A stretch of 12,100 nt of DNA. Origin: Elusimicrobiota bacterium. GTDB taxonomy: Bacteria > Elusimicrobiota > Endomicrobiia > CG1-02-37-114 > JAHJSO01. The stretch covers positions 1 through 12,100 of the forward strand of contig JAHJSO010000231.1 in the NCBI GenBank assembly GCA_018830385.1, written 5' to 3'. The notes under the pieces are model-generated. The model ran no database searches and was not told the origin of the DNA. It worked only from the letters and a program-made list of their open reading frames with translations. A program made the translations under genes and the position numbers. Each line of letters begins with the position of its first letter. Positions within the stretch are counted from its first letter, which is position 1. This document shows positions 1-7,114 of the stretch, one piece after another.

Positions 1-128
1 ATCGCACCTCCCCAGCCCGCATCAAAAGCCCGAGAGACCATTTCAGCCGAGTTTGACACAGGTGAAGATGCAAGCCAGAACGGGTTTGGCGATTCAACCC
101 CGCAGAAATTTACTTTTAAGTTCACCAT
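1..128 (-). CDS. preA: Dihydropyrimidine dehydrogenase subunit PreA, N-terminal fragment (cut by window edge)
   Basis: The first 42 codons of a gene that continues past the left edge. The translation begins MVNLKVNFCGV and continues with the segments NPFWLASSPVSNSAEM and AFDAGWGGA. This is the start of the FMN-binding dihydroorotate-dehydrogenase-like barrel of PreA, and it parallels the E. coli PreA start (FCGVKFPNPF, then SSPVGN and GWGG). PreA with PreT reduces uracil and thymine to 5,6-dihydropyrimidines in the cytoplasm; the full protein (about 410 residues) normally ends in a two-cluster ferredoxin domain, not visible here. The ATG lies 31 bp after the MFS transporter stop. A GGGGG at 140-144 is a usable but slightly distant Shine-Dalgarno; a GTG directly follows the ATG. 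A related DHODH-family enzyme is the main alternative, but the N-terminal match is strong for so short a piece. Confidence 0.83.
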   Translation of the reverse strand, partial: MVNLKVNFCGVESPNPFWLASSPVSNSAEMVSRAFDAGWGGA

Positions 129-159
129 AAGTTTATTAACCCCCTATCATAAAAAAGTA

Positions 160-1377
160 CTACGCAGGTTTTTTTGATTTACTTTTTGCGATTATCCTTA
201 GAATAACGGCAAGGATGCTGCTTATTACAGTTATACTTACTGCGAGATAGAATGCGCTGATATAGTTGCTATTCAGGTCGTAAATCTTTCCGAAAACATA
301 TGGTCCTAAAAGACCGGCAAATCCGTAACTTGAGAATAAAAGACCGTAGTTTGTACCCAAATGTTTCGTTCCGAACAAGTCGGCGGTCGTTGCAGGATAA
401 AGGACCATGCAACTCCCGAAAGCAAGTCCGAATAATGCACACAAAACATAATATCCGCTGACATTGTTTCCTGCTCTTGTCATAAAAAATGAAACCGTTG
501 CAAAAACAACAGATGCGGCAGAGAGAACCCTCAGGCGTCCAATTTTGTCTGAAAAAGCGCCTATTACCACTCGTCCCAAACCGTTAAAAATTGCAATGAT
601 ACTTAACAAAAATGCCGCCGACATTTTGTCAATATTGTTTAACATAGCATGTGAAACAATATGTCCCATTGTTCCAAGTCCGACGAAAAGATTAAAGAAC
701 CATATAAGCCATGCTATGTAAAATAACTCGTTTTTTAAAACCTGAGACGGTGCGAATTCAAAAAGCGGCGGGCGGGTTGTTTGTTTTGCTTGAAATTTTT
801 GAGCCCAATCAAGCGGAGGCGATTTTATCATCAGGGATGCCAGAACGGCTATGACAAAAAACACACCGCCGAGACACAAGAACGACGCTCTCCACCCGTA
901 ATTTGTAATTATCCATCTGACAATGGGCGAGAGAATAAAAGCCCCCGCGCCGAATCCAAAAACAACTATTCCGCTTACAAGCCCTTTTTTATGAGGATAC
1001 CATTTAACGGCAGTGGCAACAGGCGTCACATATGCAAAACCGGTTCCTATTCCCCCTAATACTCCATATGTAATGAGAATATGGAGCAGAGAATTTGCAA
1101 AACCTGATAAAAAATAACCGACACTGAAAAGCACGACACCTACCGTGCAAACAATTTTAGGCCCGTATTTATCCTGTAACTTTCCGCCCCAAATCATTCC
1201 GACGGTATAAATCAACAGAAAGACGGAAAACGGCAGAGACGCCTGTGTTCTTGTCCAACCGAAATTTTCTGAAATTGGATTGATGTAGACGCCCCATACA
1301 TATGCGACTCCGAGCATCAGCATTATCAAAGTCCCCGAGGCGAGCACAAGCGTGGGATTATCTGCTTTCTTCTCCAT
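160..1377 (-). CDS. MFS transporter, oxalate/formate antiporter (OFA) family
   Basis: A 405-residue, strongly hydrophobic protein with the 12-helix major facilitator layout in the inner membrane. The start resembles OFA-family proteins: a short polar N-terminus, then LMLGVAYVWGVYINPI. The loop motif GGKLQDKYG lies near residues 64-72 and its second-half copy GAFSDKIGR near 273-281; a charged central loop (about 185-215) separates the halves. OFA members carry small carboxylates such as oxalate, formate, lactate or pyruvate. I see no lysine in the middle of the eleventh helix, where the characterised oxalate carrier OxlT has an essential one, so oxalate is not favoured. It follows porD by 23 bp with a GGAGG Shine-Dalgarno, so it is probably co-transcribed with the oxidoreductase. 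Import or export of that enzyme's 2-oxoacid or product is a reasonable inference; the actual substrate cannot be read from the sequence. Confidence 0.85.
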   Translation of the reverse strand: MEKKADNPTLVLASGTLIMLMLGVAYVWGVYINPISENFGWTRTQASLPFSVFLLIYTVGMIWGGKLQDKYGPKIVCTVGVVLFSVGYFLSGFANSLLHILITYGVLGGIGTGFAYVTPVATAVKWYPHKKGLVSGIVVFGFGAGAFILSPIVRWIITNYGWRASFLCLGGVFFVIAVLASLMIKSPPLDWAQKFQAKQTTRPPLFEFAPSQVLKNELFYIAWLIWFFNLFVGLGTMGHIVSHAMLNNIDKMSAAFLLSIIAIFNGLGRVVIGAFSDKIGRLRVLSAASVVFATVSFFMTRAGNNVSGYYVLCALFGLAFGSCMVLYPATTADLFGTKHLGTNYGLLFSSYGFAGLLGPYVFGKIYDLNSNYISAFYLAVSITVISSILAVILRIIAKSKSKKPA

Positions 1378-1400
1378 AAATAGATACCTCCGATATTCTT

Positions 1401-1610
1401 TTAAACCGCTTTTTGCAATACCTGTTTCATTGAGATTGCTTTTTTAGGGCATGAGACCTCGCAGATTTGACAGCCCTTGCACCTTATTGAGATGATACAG
1501 GATTTTTTTTTGGACACATCAAACTTTATTGCATTCGGTTCCGGGCACACCTGCGAACAGAGTTTGCACCCTACACATTTTTCTTCGTCAATGACGGCTG
1601 TTACATACAT
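1401..1610 (-). CDS. porD: 2-oxoacid:ferredoxin oxidoreductase, ferredoxin-like delta subunit
   Basis: A 69-residue 2x[4Fe-4S] ferredoxin. Cluster motif one is C12-x2-C15-x2-C18-x3-C22-P and motif two is C44-x2-C47-x2-C50-x3-C54-P; an extra cysteine sits at 38. In four-subunit 2-oxoacid:ferredoxin oxidoreductases this subunit takes electrons from the cluster in the beta subunit and passes them to free ferredoxin. Most PorD proteins are longer (around 90-105 residues) because of an N-terminal segment before the first cluster; this one has only eleven residues there, so it is a minimal form. The start has an AGGAGA Shine-Dalgarno about eight bases upstream, and the gene lies 14 bp after porG, so the two are surely co-transcribed. 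The assignment to the complex rests on this adjacency plus the cluster pattern. Confidence 0.88.
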   Translation of the reverse strand: MYVTAVIDEEKCVGCKLCSQVCPEPNAIKFDVSKKKSCIISIRCKGCQICEVSCPKKAISMKQVLQKAV

Positions 1611-1624
1611 AATTTATCTCCTAT

Positions 1625-2284
1625 CTATTTCAATAATGATTTTGCTCTGTTAAACGATTCGTTCAATATGCTGGTATTGGCTGATATGAGTTTTTCTATT
1701 TTGTCGTACTGTTTTTTGACGGCATCGTCAAGCGCCGCTGTTGTTCCGGATGCGATGAACTTTGATTTGCCGCCGAATCTTTCTTCTAACGATTTCTGCA
1801 TTGATTGAATGCTTACAATATCCGTTATTCCCAACAATGACCCCAGCATAGCGATATTCGTGGAAAGATCCGTGCCGCCTACTTCCCTTGCGATCTCCGT
1901 CGCAGAAATAAAATATACTTTGACGTTAAGGGCGTCTAATTTTTCCACATCATCTTTGTCAAAGTCAATTTTTCTGTCGGAGTTTACAATTATAACTCCG
2001 TTTTTTTTAATTCCTGCAAAAAAAGGCATAGTATAAGATTTTCCCATTAAAATAACATCGGGGTGATATATCATAATGATATTGGGATATAGAATTTCGC
2101 CGGTGTCATATATATCGTCATTTGATATGCGAACATAACTTTCCGCTGGGGCGAGTCGTTTTTCCGCACCAAAAAACGGATTGACTGTTGCGTTTTTGCC
2201 GTCTTTTACAGCCGCGCCGCCCAAAATATGCGCCGCCGTCACGACGCCCTGGCCGCCGAGTCCTGACATTCTTATTGATTGCAT
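1625..2284 (-). CDS. porG: 2-oxoacid:ferredoxin oxidoreductase, gamma subunit
   Basis: A 219-residue protein of the catalytic-domain gamma family of pyruvate/ketoisovalerate:ferredoxin oxidoreductases. It starts with MQSIRMSGLGGQGVV, containing the family glycine motif at residues 8-13, and has the family segment FFGAEKR followed by SYVRIS near residues 38-54. The C-terminal third is consistent with the helical ending seen in PorG/VorC. In the complex this subunit packs against alpha and beta and helps form the CoA-binding side. A strong GGGAGGG Shine-Dalgarno precedes the ATG. It follows porB after 55 bp and precedes porD by 14 bp, giving the subunit order alpha, beta, gamma, delta. Substrate class (pyruvate, branched-chain or other 2-oxoacid) is not decided by this subunit. 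Confidence 0.9.
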   Translation of the reverse strand: MQSIRMSGLGGQGVVTAAHILGGAAVKDGKNATVNPFFGAEKRLAPAESYVRISNDDIYDTGEILYPNIIMIYHPDVILMGKSYTMPFFAGIKKNGVIIVNSDRKIDFDKDDVEKLDALNVKVYFISATEIAREVGGTDLSTNIAMLGSLLGITDIVSIQSMQKSLEERFGGKSKFIASGTTAALDDAVKKQYDKIEKLISANTSILNESFNRAKSLLK

Positions 2285-2339
2285 TTTTTCCCTCCCATTA
2301 ACGGCTGTTCATGATTGTTTTGTAATATCAGCATCAGAT

Positions 2340-3185
2340 TCATGGCTTAAGCGATTCCAGATATTTTTTCGCATCATCGGTTATATGTTCCCGGAATTGA
2401 TAGTCGGATTTTGACCTGTCCGTTGCGACCTTTTTTGATTCATAAGGTTTTATCTTAAGATTAGTCGGGCATGGCGTATATATCTGAATGTAAGTGGGAC
2501 CTATTTCTCTTGTTATCAGAACCGCTTTTTTAAAACAATCGCTTATAGGTTTTGTTCTTGCCGTAGATACCACCGCCACATACGAGCATCCCGCTGCAAT
2601 TGCCATATCGGGGAGATTTATTTTGTTGAATTTTTTACCCTTGGGAGCCATATATAAAACTGTGTCACGCACACTCATTCCGCTTTCCTGCCCGCCGGTG
2701 TTTGCATACAATTCATTATCAAACATTACCGTTGTGATTTTATCTCCCCTGAACCACGAGTGGAGTGTCATATCAAGTCCTATGTCGGCTGTGGCGCCGT
2801 CTCCGGCCATAACAATAACATCTTTTATTTTATCTGGGAATCTCAATCGCAGGGCAGTTTTTAGTCCTGTTGCCACCGCATTTTGGTTGCCGAAAACCGA
2901 GTGTATGTTGTGGAGAGCAAGTTGTGAAAAAGCCAGAGAGCTGCAACCGGTTGAGCCGACAATGATGGTATCTTCAGGATTTGGCAGAGAACCAACCAAA
3001 ATGCGAAAAGCCAAAGCGAGGTTGCATCCCGCGCACAGAGGATGTTCTTCTAATAGTTCTTTGAATGTGCCGAGGTCTTTCTGCGATTTTTCATTTCCGA
3101 AAGGACCGTTTTTGACCAGGTCAATATATTCCTGCGGCATTACATCTTCAAAATGCGGATTTATTTTTGTTATATCCAGTGACAT
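2340..3185 (-). CDS. porB: 2-oxoacid:ferredoxin oxidoreductase, thiamine diphosphate-binding beta subunit
   Basis: A 281-residue beta subunit. The TPP/Mg site is visible as GDG at 128-130 followed by DNELY, with N157, and then ANTGGQESG at 161-169. Cysteines for the proximal [4Fe-4S] cluster are C51, C54, C81 and probably C200. The NTGGQ segment resembles pyruvate-type enzymes rather than the 2-oxoglutarate type, which usually has MTGGQ there. It catalyses oxidative decarboxylation of a 2-oxoacid with CoA to acyl-CoA and CO2, reducing ferredoxin; such enzymes are oxygen-sensitive and cytoplasmic. Length is typical for the four-subunit enzyme (about 280-310). An unusually good Shine-Dalgarno (GGGGGAGG) fixes the start, 25 bp after porA. 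A long open frame on the opposite strand here is only a shadow of this gene. Confidence 0.92.
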   Translation of the reverse strand: MSLDITKINPHFEDVMPQEYIDLVKNGPFGNEKSQKDLGTFKELLEEHPLCAGCNLALAFRILVGSLPNPEDTIIVGSTGCSSLAFSQLALHNIHSVFGNQNAVATGLKTALRLRFPDKIKDVIVMAGDGATADIGLDMTLHSWFRGDKITTVMFDNELYANTGGQESGMSVRDTVLYMAPKGKKFNKINLPDMAIAAGCSYVAVVSTARTKPISDCFKKAVLITREIGPTYIQIYTPCPTNLKIKPYESKKVATDRSKSDYQFREHITDDAKKYLESLKP

Positions 3186-3210
3186 TTTTCCTCCCCCAAA
3201 ACCGGTAAAT

Positions 3211-4371
3211 TTAGATGCCTATTGGTGTCCCATTTTTTACTACTTCAACTATTACTTCAGGCGGCATGGTCATACCGCCATAGACCCTCGGACCCGGCAC
3301 TATGCGGTCGTTGTTTGGAATTGTTGAGGCGATTTCCCTTGCAAGCCATCCGGTTCTGTTGAACTCGGGAATTATGATTTTTTCGGTTTTTGACAAAGCA
3401 TTCTTTATTTCTTTAGTCGGGAAAGGTCTTATAAGTTTTACCTTCACAAGCCCCGCAGATATACCGTCTTCTTTTAACATCTTGATTGCTTCTCTTGATT
3501 GCGACACAGCGGTTCCCGAAGCAACTATCTGAATGGGCGCCGATGGATTTTCCTGCTCTATAAAATTGCCGAGGTATTTTTTTATGTGTCTTTTGGCTCT
3601 TTGAGCAGACGCCATGATTTCTTGCTGCCAACTTGCATGGGCGGCGTAACTGATGTAGTTTGATTTCATAACAAACGGGTCTCGCATACATCTAAATGGA
3701 GGCGTTTCCATATCCATTATAGGCACAGGTGAGAGCGACGGATTGTATGGTTTTAATCGGACATCCTCTGTTACGATATGAACTTTTTGCCTCGTGTGCG
3801 TTACAAAAAATCCGTCAATGAACACTCCTATAGGAATGTGAACCGATGTCTGTTCTACGATATCAAAACTCATAAGAAGCATATCGTATAAGTCCTGAGC
3901 GTTTTCGGCGTGAAGCATCATTATTCCGGTATCTAAAAGAAAACCCATCTCTATTGTATCGGGCTGTATCGTCAGCGGCGAATTGACTCCGCGGGGCATA
4001 AACGCCATAACTATAGGCAATCTGGCACCCGCCCACATTGGGAAATTTTCAAATGCTCTGAGGGTTCCAGGACCGCAGGTTGCCGTAAATGTCCTGGCGC
4101 CTCCCATGGCAGCCCCTGCGATTTCAGACATGACGGCGAACTCATTTTCACCCCTAAAATACTCTTTTACAAATCCCTCGGCATACAAATCGCCGACGAG
4201 ATGCATACTTTCGCTCTGTGGCGTTATCGGATAAGAAATCGCAACCTCTATATTTGCCCGCCTTACTGCTTCCCTTACCGCTTCGCTTCCTGTGATAAAT
4301 TGTTCCTCTCTTTTTGCCTTAAAAAGCATATATTCTGTTGATACTTCTTTTAAGTCATTATATGATGGCAT
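3211..4371 (-). CDS. porA: 2-oxoacid:ferredoxin oxidoreductase, alpha subunit
   Basis: A 386-residue alpha subunit containing the pyrimidine-binding TPP domain and a C-terminal transketolase-C-like domain. Key segments are ITGSEAVREA (26-35), YPITPQSE (47-54) and GENEFAVMSEIAGAAMGGAR (74-93). Retention of YPITP argues against an oxalate oxidoreductase, where this motif is changed. One feature departs from the family: the segment usually reading TSSQG is here TCGPGTLRAFENF (98-110). R127 in the following MPRGVNSP may be the substrate-contact arginine; that equivalence is my inference. The ATG overlaps the last base of the upstream gene's TAA stop, and a GGAGGGG Shine-Dalgarno lies inside that gene, so translation is probably coupled. 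About 24 residues precede the family core, so a slightly later start is possible. Confidence 0.9.
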   Translation of the reverse strand: MPSYNDLKEVSTEYMLFKAKREEQFITGSEAVREAVRRANIEVAISYPITPQSESMHLVGDLYAEGFVKEYFRGENEFAVMSEIAGAAMGGARTFTATCGPGTLRAFENFPMWAGARLPIVMAFMPRGVNSPLTIQPDTIEMGFLLDTGIMMLHAENAQDLYDMLLMSFDIVEQTSVHIPIGVFIDGFFVTHTRQKVHIVTEDVRLKPYNPSLSPVPIMDMETPPFRCMRDPFVMKSNYISYAAHASWQQEIMASAQRAKRHIKKYLGNFIEQENPSAPIQIVASGTAVSQSREAIKMLKEDGISAGLVKVKLIRPFPTKEIKNALSKTEKIIIPEFNRTGWLAREIASTIPNNDRIVPGPRVYGGMTMPPEVIVEVVKNGTPIGI

Positions 4372-4955
4372 TATTTTGCCCCTCCTTTTTTGATTTCCTT
4401 GATTGTCTCTAACAACTTTTGGAGTATTTTATTATCAGCGTTCCTTAAAGACGCATTGGCTTCTTCGTGGCCTTCCTCGGCACAGAGCGCTATGGTGTAG
4501 CAGTCAGTACCGCCTCTTATTATTTTCAGGGCAAGGTTTGCCTGATGACAGTGGACTCCTATAAAAATTCCAACGTCTATTTTGTTATGCCAGATAGTCA
4601 GATTCGGATGGTTGGGATTTATTTCCACCGCGGGATTTATCATCGGATATTTTGGCCTATAGTCGGGCATCGGAATGACTCTGGCGTTGACCTCTTTTGC
4701 TATTTCCCTGACGAGTTTGCCTCTTTGCAAAGCATACTCGGTTGTTCTCCATAAAAGCAGCGGGCCCGGAAAAAATGTCGGATTTTTTGCTTCTAAAAGT
4801 TTCAGTGCTATATATTGTATACACGTGTTCTCCGAAACACATTTCCCTTCTATGAGACCTTCGCCCTTTTCGGGCAGAGACACGCCGTGGAGCGCCGCTG
4901 CCGGTGGCAGATAGCTTTCCGGACCTTTTAAGACCTTGTAATTTTCTTTTTGCAT
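4371..4955 (-). CDS. CO dehydrogenase/acetyl-CoA synthase epsilon-type (CdhB-like) subunit, first gene of the por operon
   Basis: A 194-residue soluble protein that I recognise as the family often labelled carbon monoxide dehydrogenase beta subunit (related to CdhB, the epsilon subunit of archaeal acetyl-CoA decarbonylase/synthase). Conserved-looking stretches are FFPGPLLLW (61-69), PMPDYRPKYPMINP (95-108), NPNHPNLTIWHNKIDVGIF (113-131), GVHCHQANLALKII (133-146), GGTDCYTIALCAE (148-160) and GHEEANASLRN (162-172). The latter half contains histidines and cysteines (H116, H123, C136, H137, C152, C158) that could bind metal or ligand, which is untested. No CO dehydrogenase or acetyl-CoA synthase gene lies in the window. 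It is fused to porA by a one-base overlap and has a GGGAGGG Shine-Dalgarno, so it is likely an accessory or structural subunit of the 2-oxoacid oxidoreductase. Its biochemical role is unknown to me. Confidence 0.78.
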   Translation of the reverse strand: MQKENYKVLKGPESYLPPAAALHGVSLPEKGEGLIEGKCVSENTCIQYIALKLLEAKNPTFFPGPLLLWRTTEYALQRGKLVREIAKEVNARVIPMPDYRPKYPMINPAVEINPNHPNLTIWHNKIDVGIFIGVHCHQANLALKIIRGGTDCYTIALCAEEGHEEANASLRNADNKILQKLLETIKEIKKGGAK

Positions 4956-5085
4956 CTGTTCCCTCCCGAAGTTATCTTTATTTTAGCAAAATTAAAATAT
5001 TTATAAAAGATTGTTTTTGCAAACGGCTATTAAATCTATCAGATTGGTTCTATTATCACATCAACATAGTTAACACATCGTTTGA
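4956..5085 (-). promoter_or_regulatory. AT-rich intergenic region with a possible promoter for the cdhB-like/por operon
   Basis: The only gap over 100 bp within the 9.9-kb run from aor to preA. Read on the minus strand, TTGCAA (5017-5022) is followed 17 bp later by TATTTT (4994-4999). A second candidate is an extended -10, TGC-TAAAAT, with TAAAAT at 4980-4985, which would give a leader of about 17-20 bases before the GGGAGGG ribosome site. Neither has a strong -35. No convincing terminator follows the NCS1 gene, so read-through is also possible. A small perfect inverted repeat (AATCT-GAT-AGATT, 5033-5045) lies upstream of both. Confidence 0.35.
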
Positions 5086-6564
5086 TTATTTTTTAAATTT
5101 TATCAACAATAAATAAACAGCAAAAGCGATAAAGAATCCGACAAACCATGCATAGTTGTATAGATTCATCCAGAATAAACCAACCCTGACAACGCCAATT
5201 GTCCCCAGAAAGCCGGGTATATTCGGTAAAATACCCAGTACAAGCGCAGCCAGTGCTTTTATGTTATATCCGTTTGAATAACTATAGCCGCCTTTTTCAA
5301 GATATAAATCCGGCAAATTCAATTCTTTTTTGCGAATAACGAAATAATCACATATCAGGACACCGCCGATTGGACCCAGAAGTGCGGAATAGCCGATTAG
5401 CCAGGTAAAAATATAACCCATTGGGTCTGCCACCAACTTCCATGGCATTATTATTATTCCTATTATCCCTGTAATTAATCCGCCAGTGCGGAAAGAAATT
5501 TTTCCGGGTGAAATATTTGAGAATGAGTTTGCAGGCGCCACAACATTTGCCGCCAGATTTGTTGTTAAAGTTGCAAGTAATAGTGCAATTTGTGAGATTA
5601 CGTTCACGGCAGGATTTTCAAATTTACTCAAAAGGACCACAGGGTCCCAGATTGTCTCTCCGAATATCAGGAGGGTTGCTGATGTAACCGCCACACCTAT
5701 GAATGCATAAAATGGCATGGTTGTATTCAGTCCAAGCACCTGTCCGAGGAACTGTGCCTTTTGTGATTTTGCATATCTTGTGAAGTCAGGAATATTCAGG
5801 GAGAGTGTCGCCCAGTAGCCAACCATGCCAGTAAGTGCAGGGAAAAAGAAAATCCAGAACTGACCTTCCTTCGGTCCACCTGCGACAAATTGAGACGGTT
5901 GAGAAAATATAGGACCTAAACTACCGACCTTTACCCATACCCACACTAAAAGAGCGATTCCTACGAGAAGCAACAGTGGCGCCGAGAAATTCTCAACACA
6001 TCTTATTGTTTCAATCCCCCTGTAAATAATATAAATATTCACAAACCAGAAAAACAGAAAACATAAAAGTTGCGGAAGATTTATTCCAAGCCAGGCGGAT
6101 AAAACAGGGATTTTTTCCCAATGAGTAAAATACACACCCAAAAGTTTATATATCGCCCAGCCACCTATCCAGGTCTGTATTCCAAACCATCCGCAGGCAA
6201 CGATTGCCCTGAGGACAGCGGGTATGTTGGCTCCTTTTATCCCGAAAGACACCCTTGCAAAAACAGGAAAGGGGATACCGTATTTTGTCCCTGCGTGGGC
6301 GTTTAAGACCATTGGTATGAGGACAATTGCGTTTCCAAGGAATATCGTTAAAATTGATTGCAACCAGTTCATCCCGCCTGAAATCAGTGAGGAAGCAAGC
6401 ATGTAGGTTGGTATGCAGACGCTCATACCTATCCACAGGGCGGATATGTCCCGTACGCCCCAGTGTCGCTGTATGAGTTTTGTCGGAGATAAGTCCTTAT
6501 TCCACAGTTTGGAGGAAGTCAGCCCGGAAACTTCCGCGTCAGACAATTCAATAAGTTTATCCAT
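5086..6564 (-). CDS. NCS1-family nucleobase/hydantoin/allantoin:cation symporter
   Basis: A 492-residue inner-membrane transporter with about 12 helices. It carries family segments near the N-terminus (LWNKDLSPTKLIQRHWGVRDI, 20-40) and in the core: CGWFGIQTWIGG (124-135), GYWATLSLNIPDFTRYAKSQ (249-268), TTNLAANVVAPANSFSN (334-350) and GPIGGVLICDYFVIRK (397-412). By analogy with the hydantoin carrier Mhp1, W126 and Q130 match its ring-stacking Trp117 and Gln121, W251 may match Trp220, and an asparagine in the TTNLAAN segment may match Asn318; these alignments are by eye. The family takes up uracil, cytosine, hydantoins, allantoin or purines, driven by sodium or protons. The start overlaps the end of the protease gene by 8 bases (ATGGATAA), which suggests coupled translation; the Shine-Dalgarno (CAGGG) is weak. 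With preA and the ureidopropionase nearby, a pyrimidine or hydantoin substrate is most likely. Confidence 0.9.
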   Translation of the reverse strand: MDKLIELSDAEVSGLTSSKLWNKDLSPTKLIQRHWGVRDISALWIGMSVCIPTYMLASSLISGGMNWLQSILTIFLGNAIVLIPMVLNAHAGTKYGIPFPVFARVSFGIKGANIPAVLRAIVACGWFGIQTWIGGWAIYKLLGVYFTHWEKIPVLSAWLGINLPQLLCFLFFWFVNIYIIYRGIETIRCVENFSAPLLLLVGIALLVWVWVKVGSLGPIFSQPSQFVAGGPKEGQFWIFFFPALTGMVGYWATLSLNIPDFTRYAKSQKAQFLGQVLGLNTTMPFYAFIGVAVTSATLLIFGETIWDPVVLLSKFENPAVNVISQIALLLATLTTNLAANVVAPANSFSNISPGKISFRTGGLITGIIGIIIMPWKLVADPMGYIFTWLIGYSALLGPIGGVLICDYFVIRKKELNLPDLYLEKGGYSYSNGYNIKALAALVLGILPNIPGFLGTIGVVRVGLFWMNLYNYAWFVGFFIAFAVYLLLIKFKK

Positions 6565-7081
6565 TTGTCAAAAACCCTGGCGAGTTCATTATCTCACTGG
6601 CGATTTTTGTAATGTTTTTTTTGAATACGGGAGAAATTTCATCGCTGAATTTTTTCGCCCTTTTTATTTTTATACAATAAATTTTTATTTCAGGAAGTTT
6701 CAGTCCTATTTTTTCGGCAAGTTCAACAATGCCCCCTATGTTTGTCTGGTGGGGACTTTTCATGACCCCTGTTTTTTTAACAGACGGATATTCAATACGC
6801 AGAACCTCGCCTATTTCCTCCGGGGGAAGACGCTGATAACTCATTGTATCAATTATTATGACCCTGTCATACTCCCGCATAATGTCCAACAGAGGGGGAC
6901 CTTCCTTGCTTGTTTCCAGCACGCTCACTGAATCCGCGTACTTGCGCGGGAGATTTTCTTTTATTTTTCTTGCAACATAAATACCTATGCCGTCGTCACC
7001 CGCAATGGTGTTCCCGCGACCTAAAATCAGCGTGGTTGGAAATTTTTCCCGCATTCTATTTCCCGTTTTGTTCCGCACCAT
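6557..7081 (-). CDS. Hydrogenase maturation protease family (HycI/HyaD-like)
   Basis: A 174-residue protein with the fold signature of the nickel-dependent endopeptidases that trim the C-terminus of the [NiFe]-hydrogenase large subunit. It shows LILGRGNTIAGDDGIGI (18-34), with D30 at the first metal-ligand position (Glu or Asp in the family), VIIIDTMSY (74-82) with D78, and KSPHQTNI (108-115) with H111. All three presumed nickel-sensing ligands are therefore present, and length fits the family (about 150-180). No hydrogenase gene is in the window, so its target is unknown; it could serve a hydrogenase elsewhere or have been recruited to another metalloenzyme. The ATG at 7081 has a GGGGA rather far upstream. 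The ATG at 7054 (residue 10) has GGGA at better spacing and would give the more usual short lead before the LILG strand, so the true protein may be 165 residues. Confidence 0.82.
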   Translation of the reverse strand: MVRNKTGNRMREKFPTTLILGRGNTIAGDDGIGIYVARKIKENLPRKYADSVSVLETSKEGPPLLDIMREYDRVIIIDTMSYQRLPPEEIGEVLRIEYPSVKKTGVMKSPHQTNIGGIVELAEKIGLKLPEIKIYCIKIKRAKKFSDEISPVFKKNITKIASEIMNSPGFLTNG

Positions 7082-7088
7082 GTTCTGT

Positions 7089-7110
7089 ATTATATCCCCG
7101 AAGAATTATA
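7089..7110 (-). promoter_or_regulatory. Possible internal promoter with two TATAAT boxes
   Basis: On the minus strand, two exact TATAAT hexamers occur 16 bases apart (7105-7110 and 7089-7094) in the short gap before the protease gene. A CTGACG lies 18 bp before the second box as a weak -35. Transcription from it would begin close to 7082, which would favour the protease start at 7054. The -35 is poor and such hexamers arise by chance in AT-rich gaps, so this is only a candidate. Confidence 0.22.
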
Positions 7111-7114
7111 TTCG

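Noticed and set aside
1-177. Plus-strand open frame running from the left edge to a TGA at 175-177
   Set aside because: The minus strand in the same place encodes a clear PreA N-terminus with a fitting start, and the plus-strand frame would overlap the end of the MFS gene without a recognisable motif.
2494-3327. Long plus-strand open frame (277 codons) opposite porB
   Set aside because: The minus-strand frame is unmistakably porB with TPP and cluster motifs; the opposite translation has no recognisable domain and runs across the porA/porB junction. It is a shadow frame.
160-4371. Oxalate oxidoreductase plus oxalate transporter
   Set aside because: PorA keeps YPITP, delta and gamma are separate genes, and the carrier seems to lack the mid-helix lysine of OxlT; only the family name OFA points to oxalate.
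4371-4955. Genuine CO dehydrogenase/acetyl-CoA synthase operon
   Set aside because: No catalytic CODH, ACS or corrinoid protein subunit lies nearby; the only neighbours are Por subunits.
5033-5045. Perfect 5-bp inverted repeat with 3-base centre as an operator or terminator
   Set aside because: Too short and AT-rich, with no T-tract and no clear promoter placement; expected by chance.
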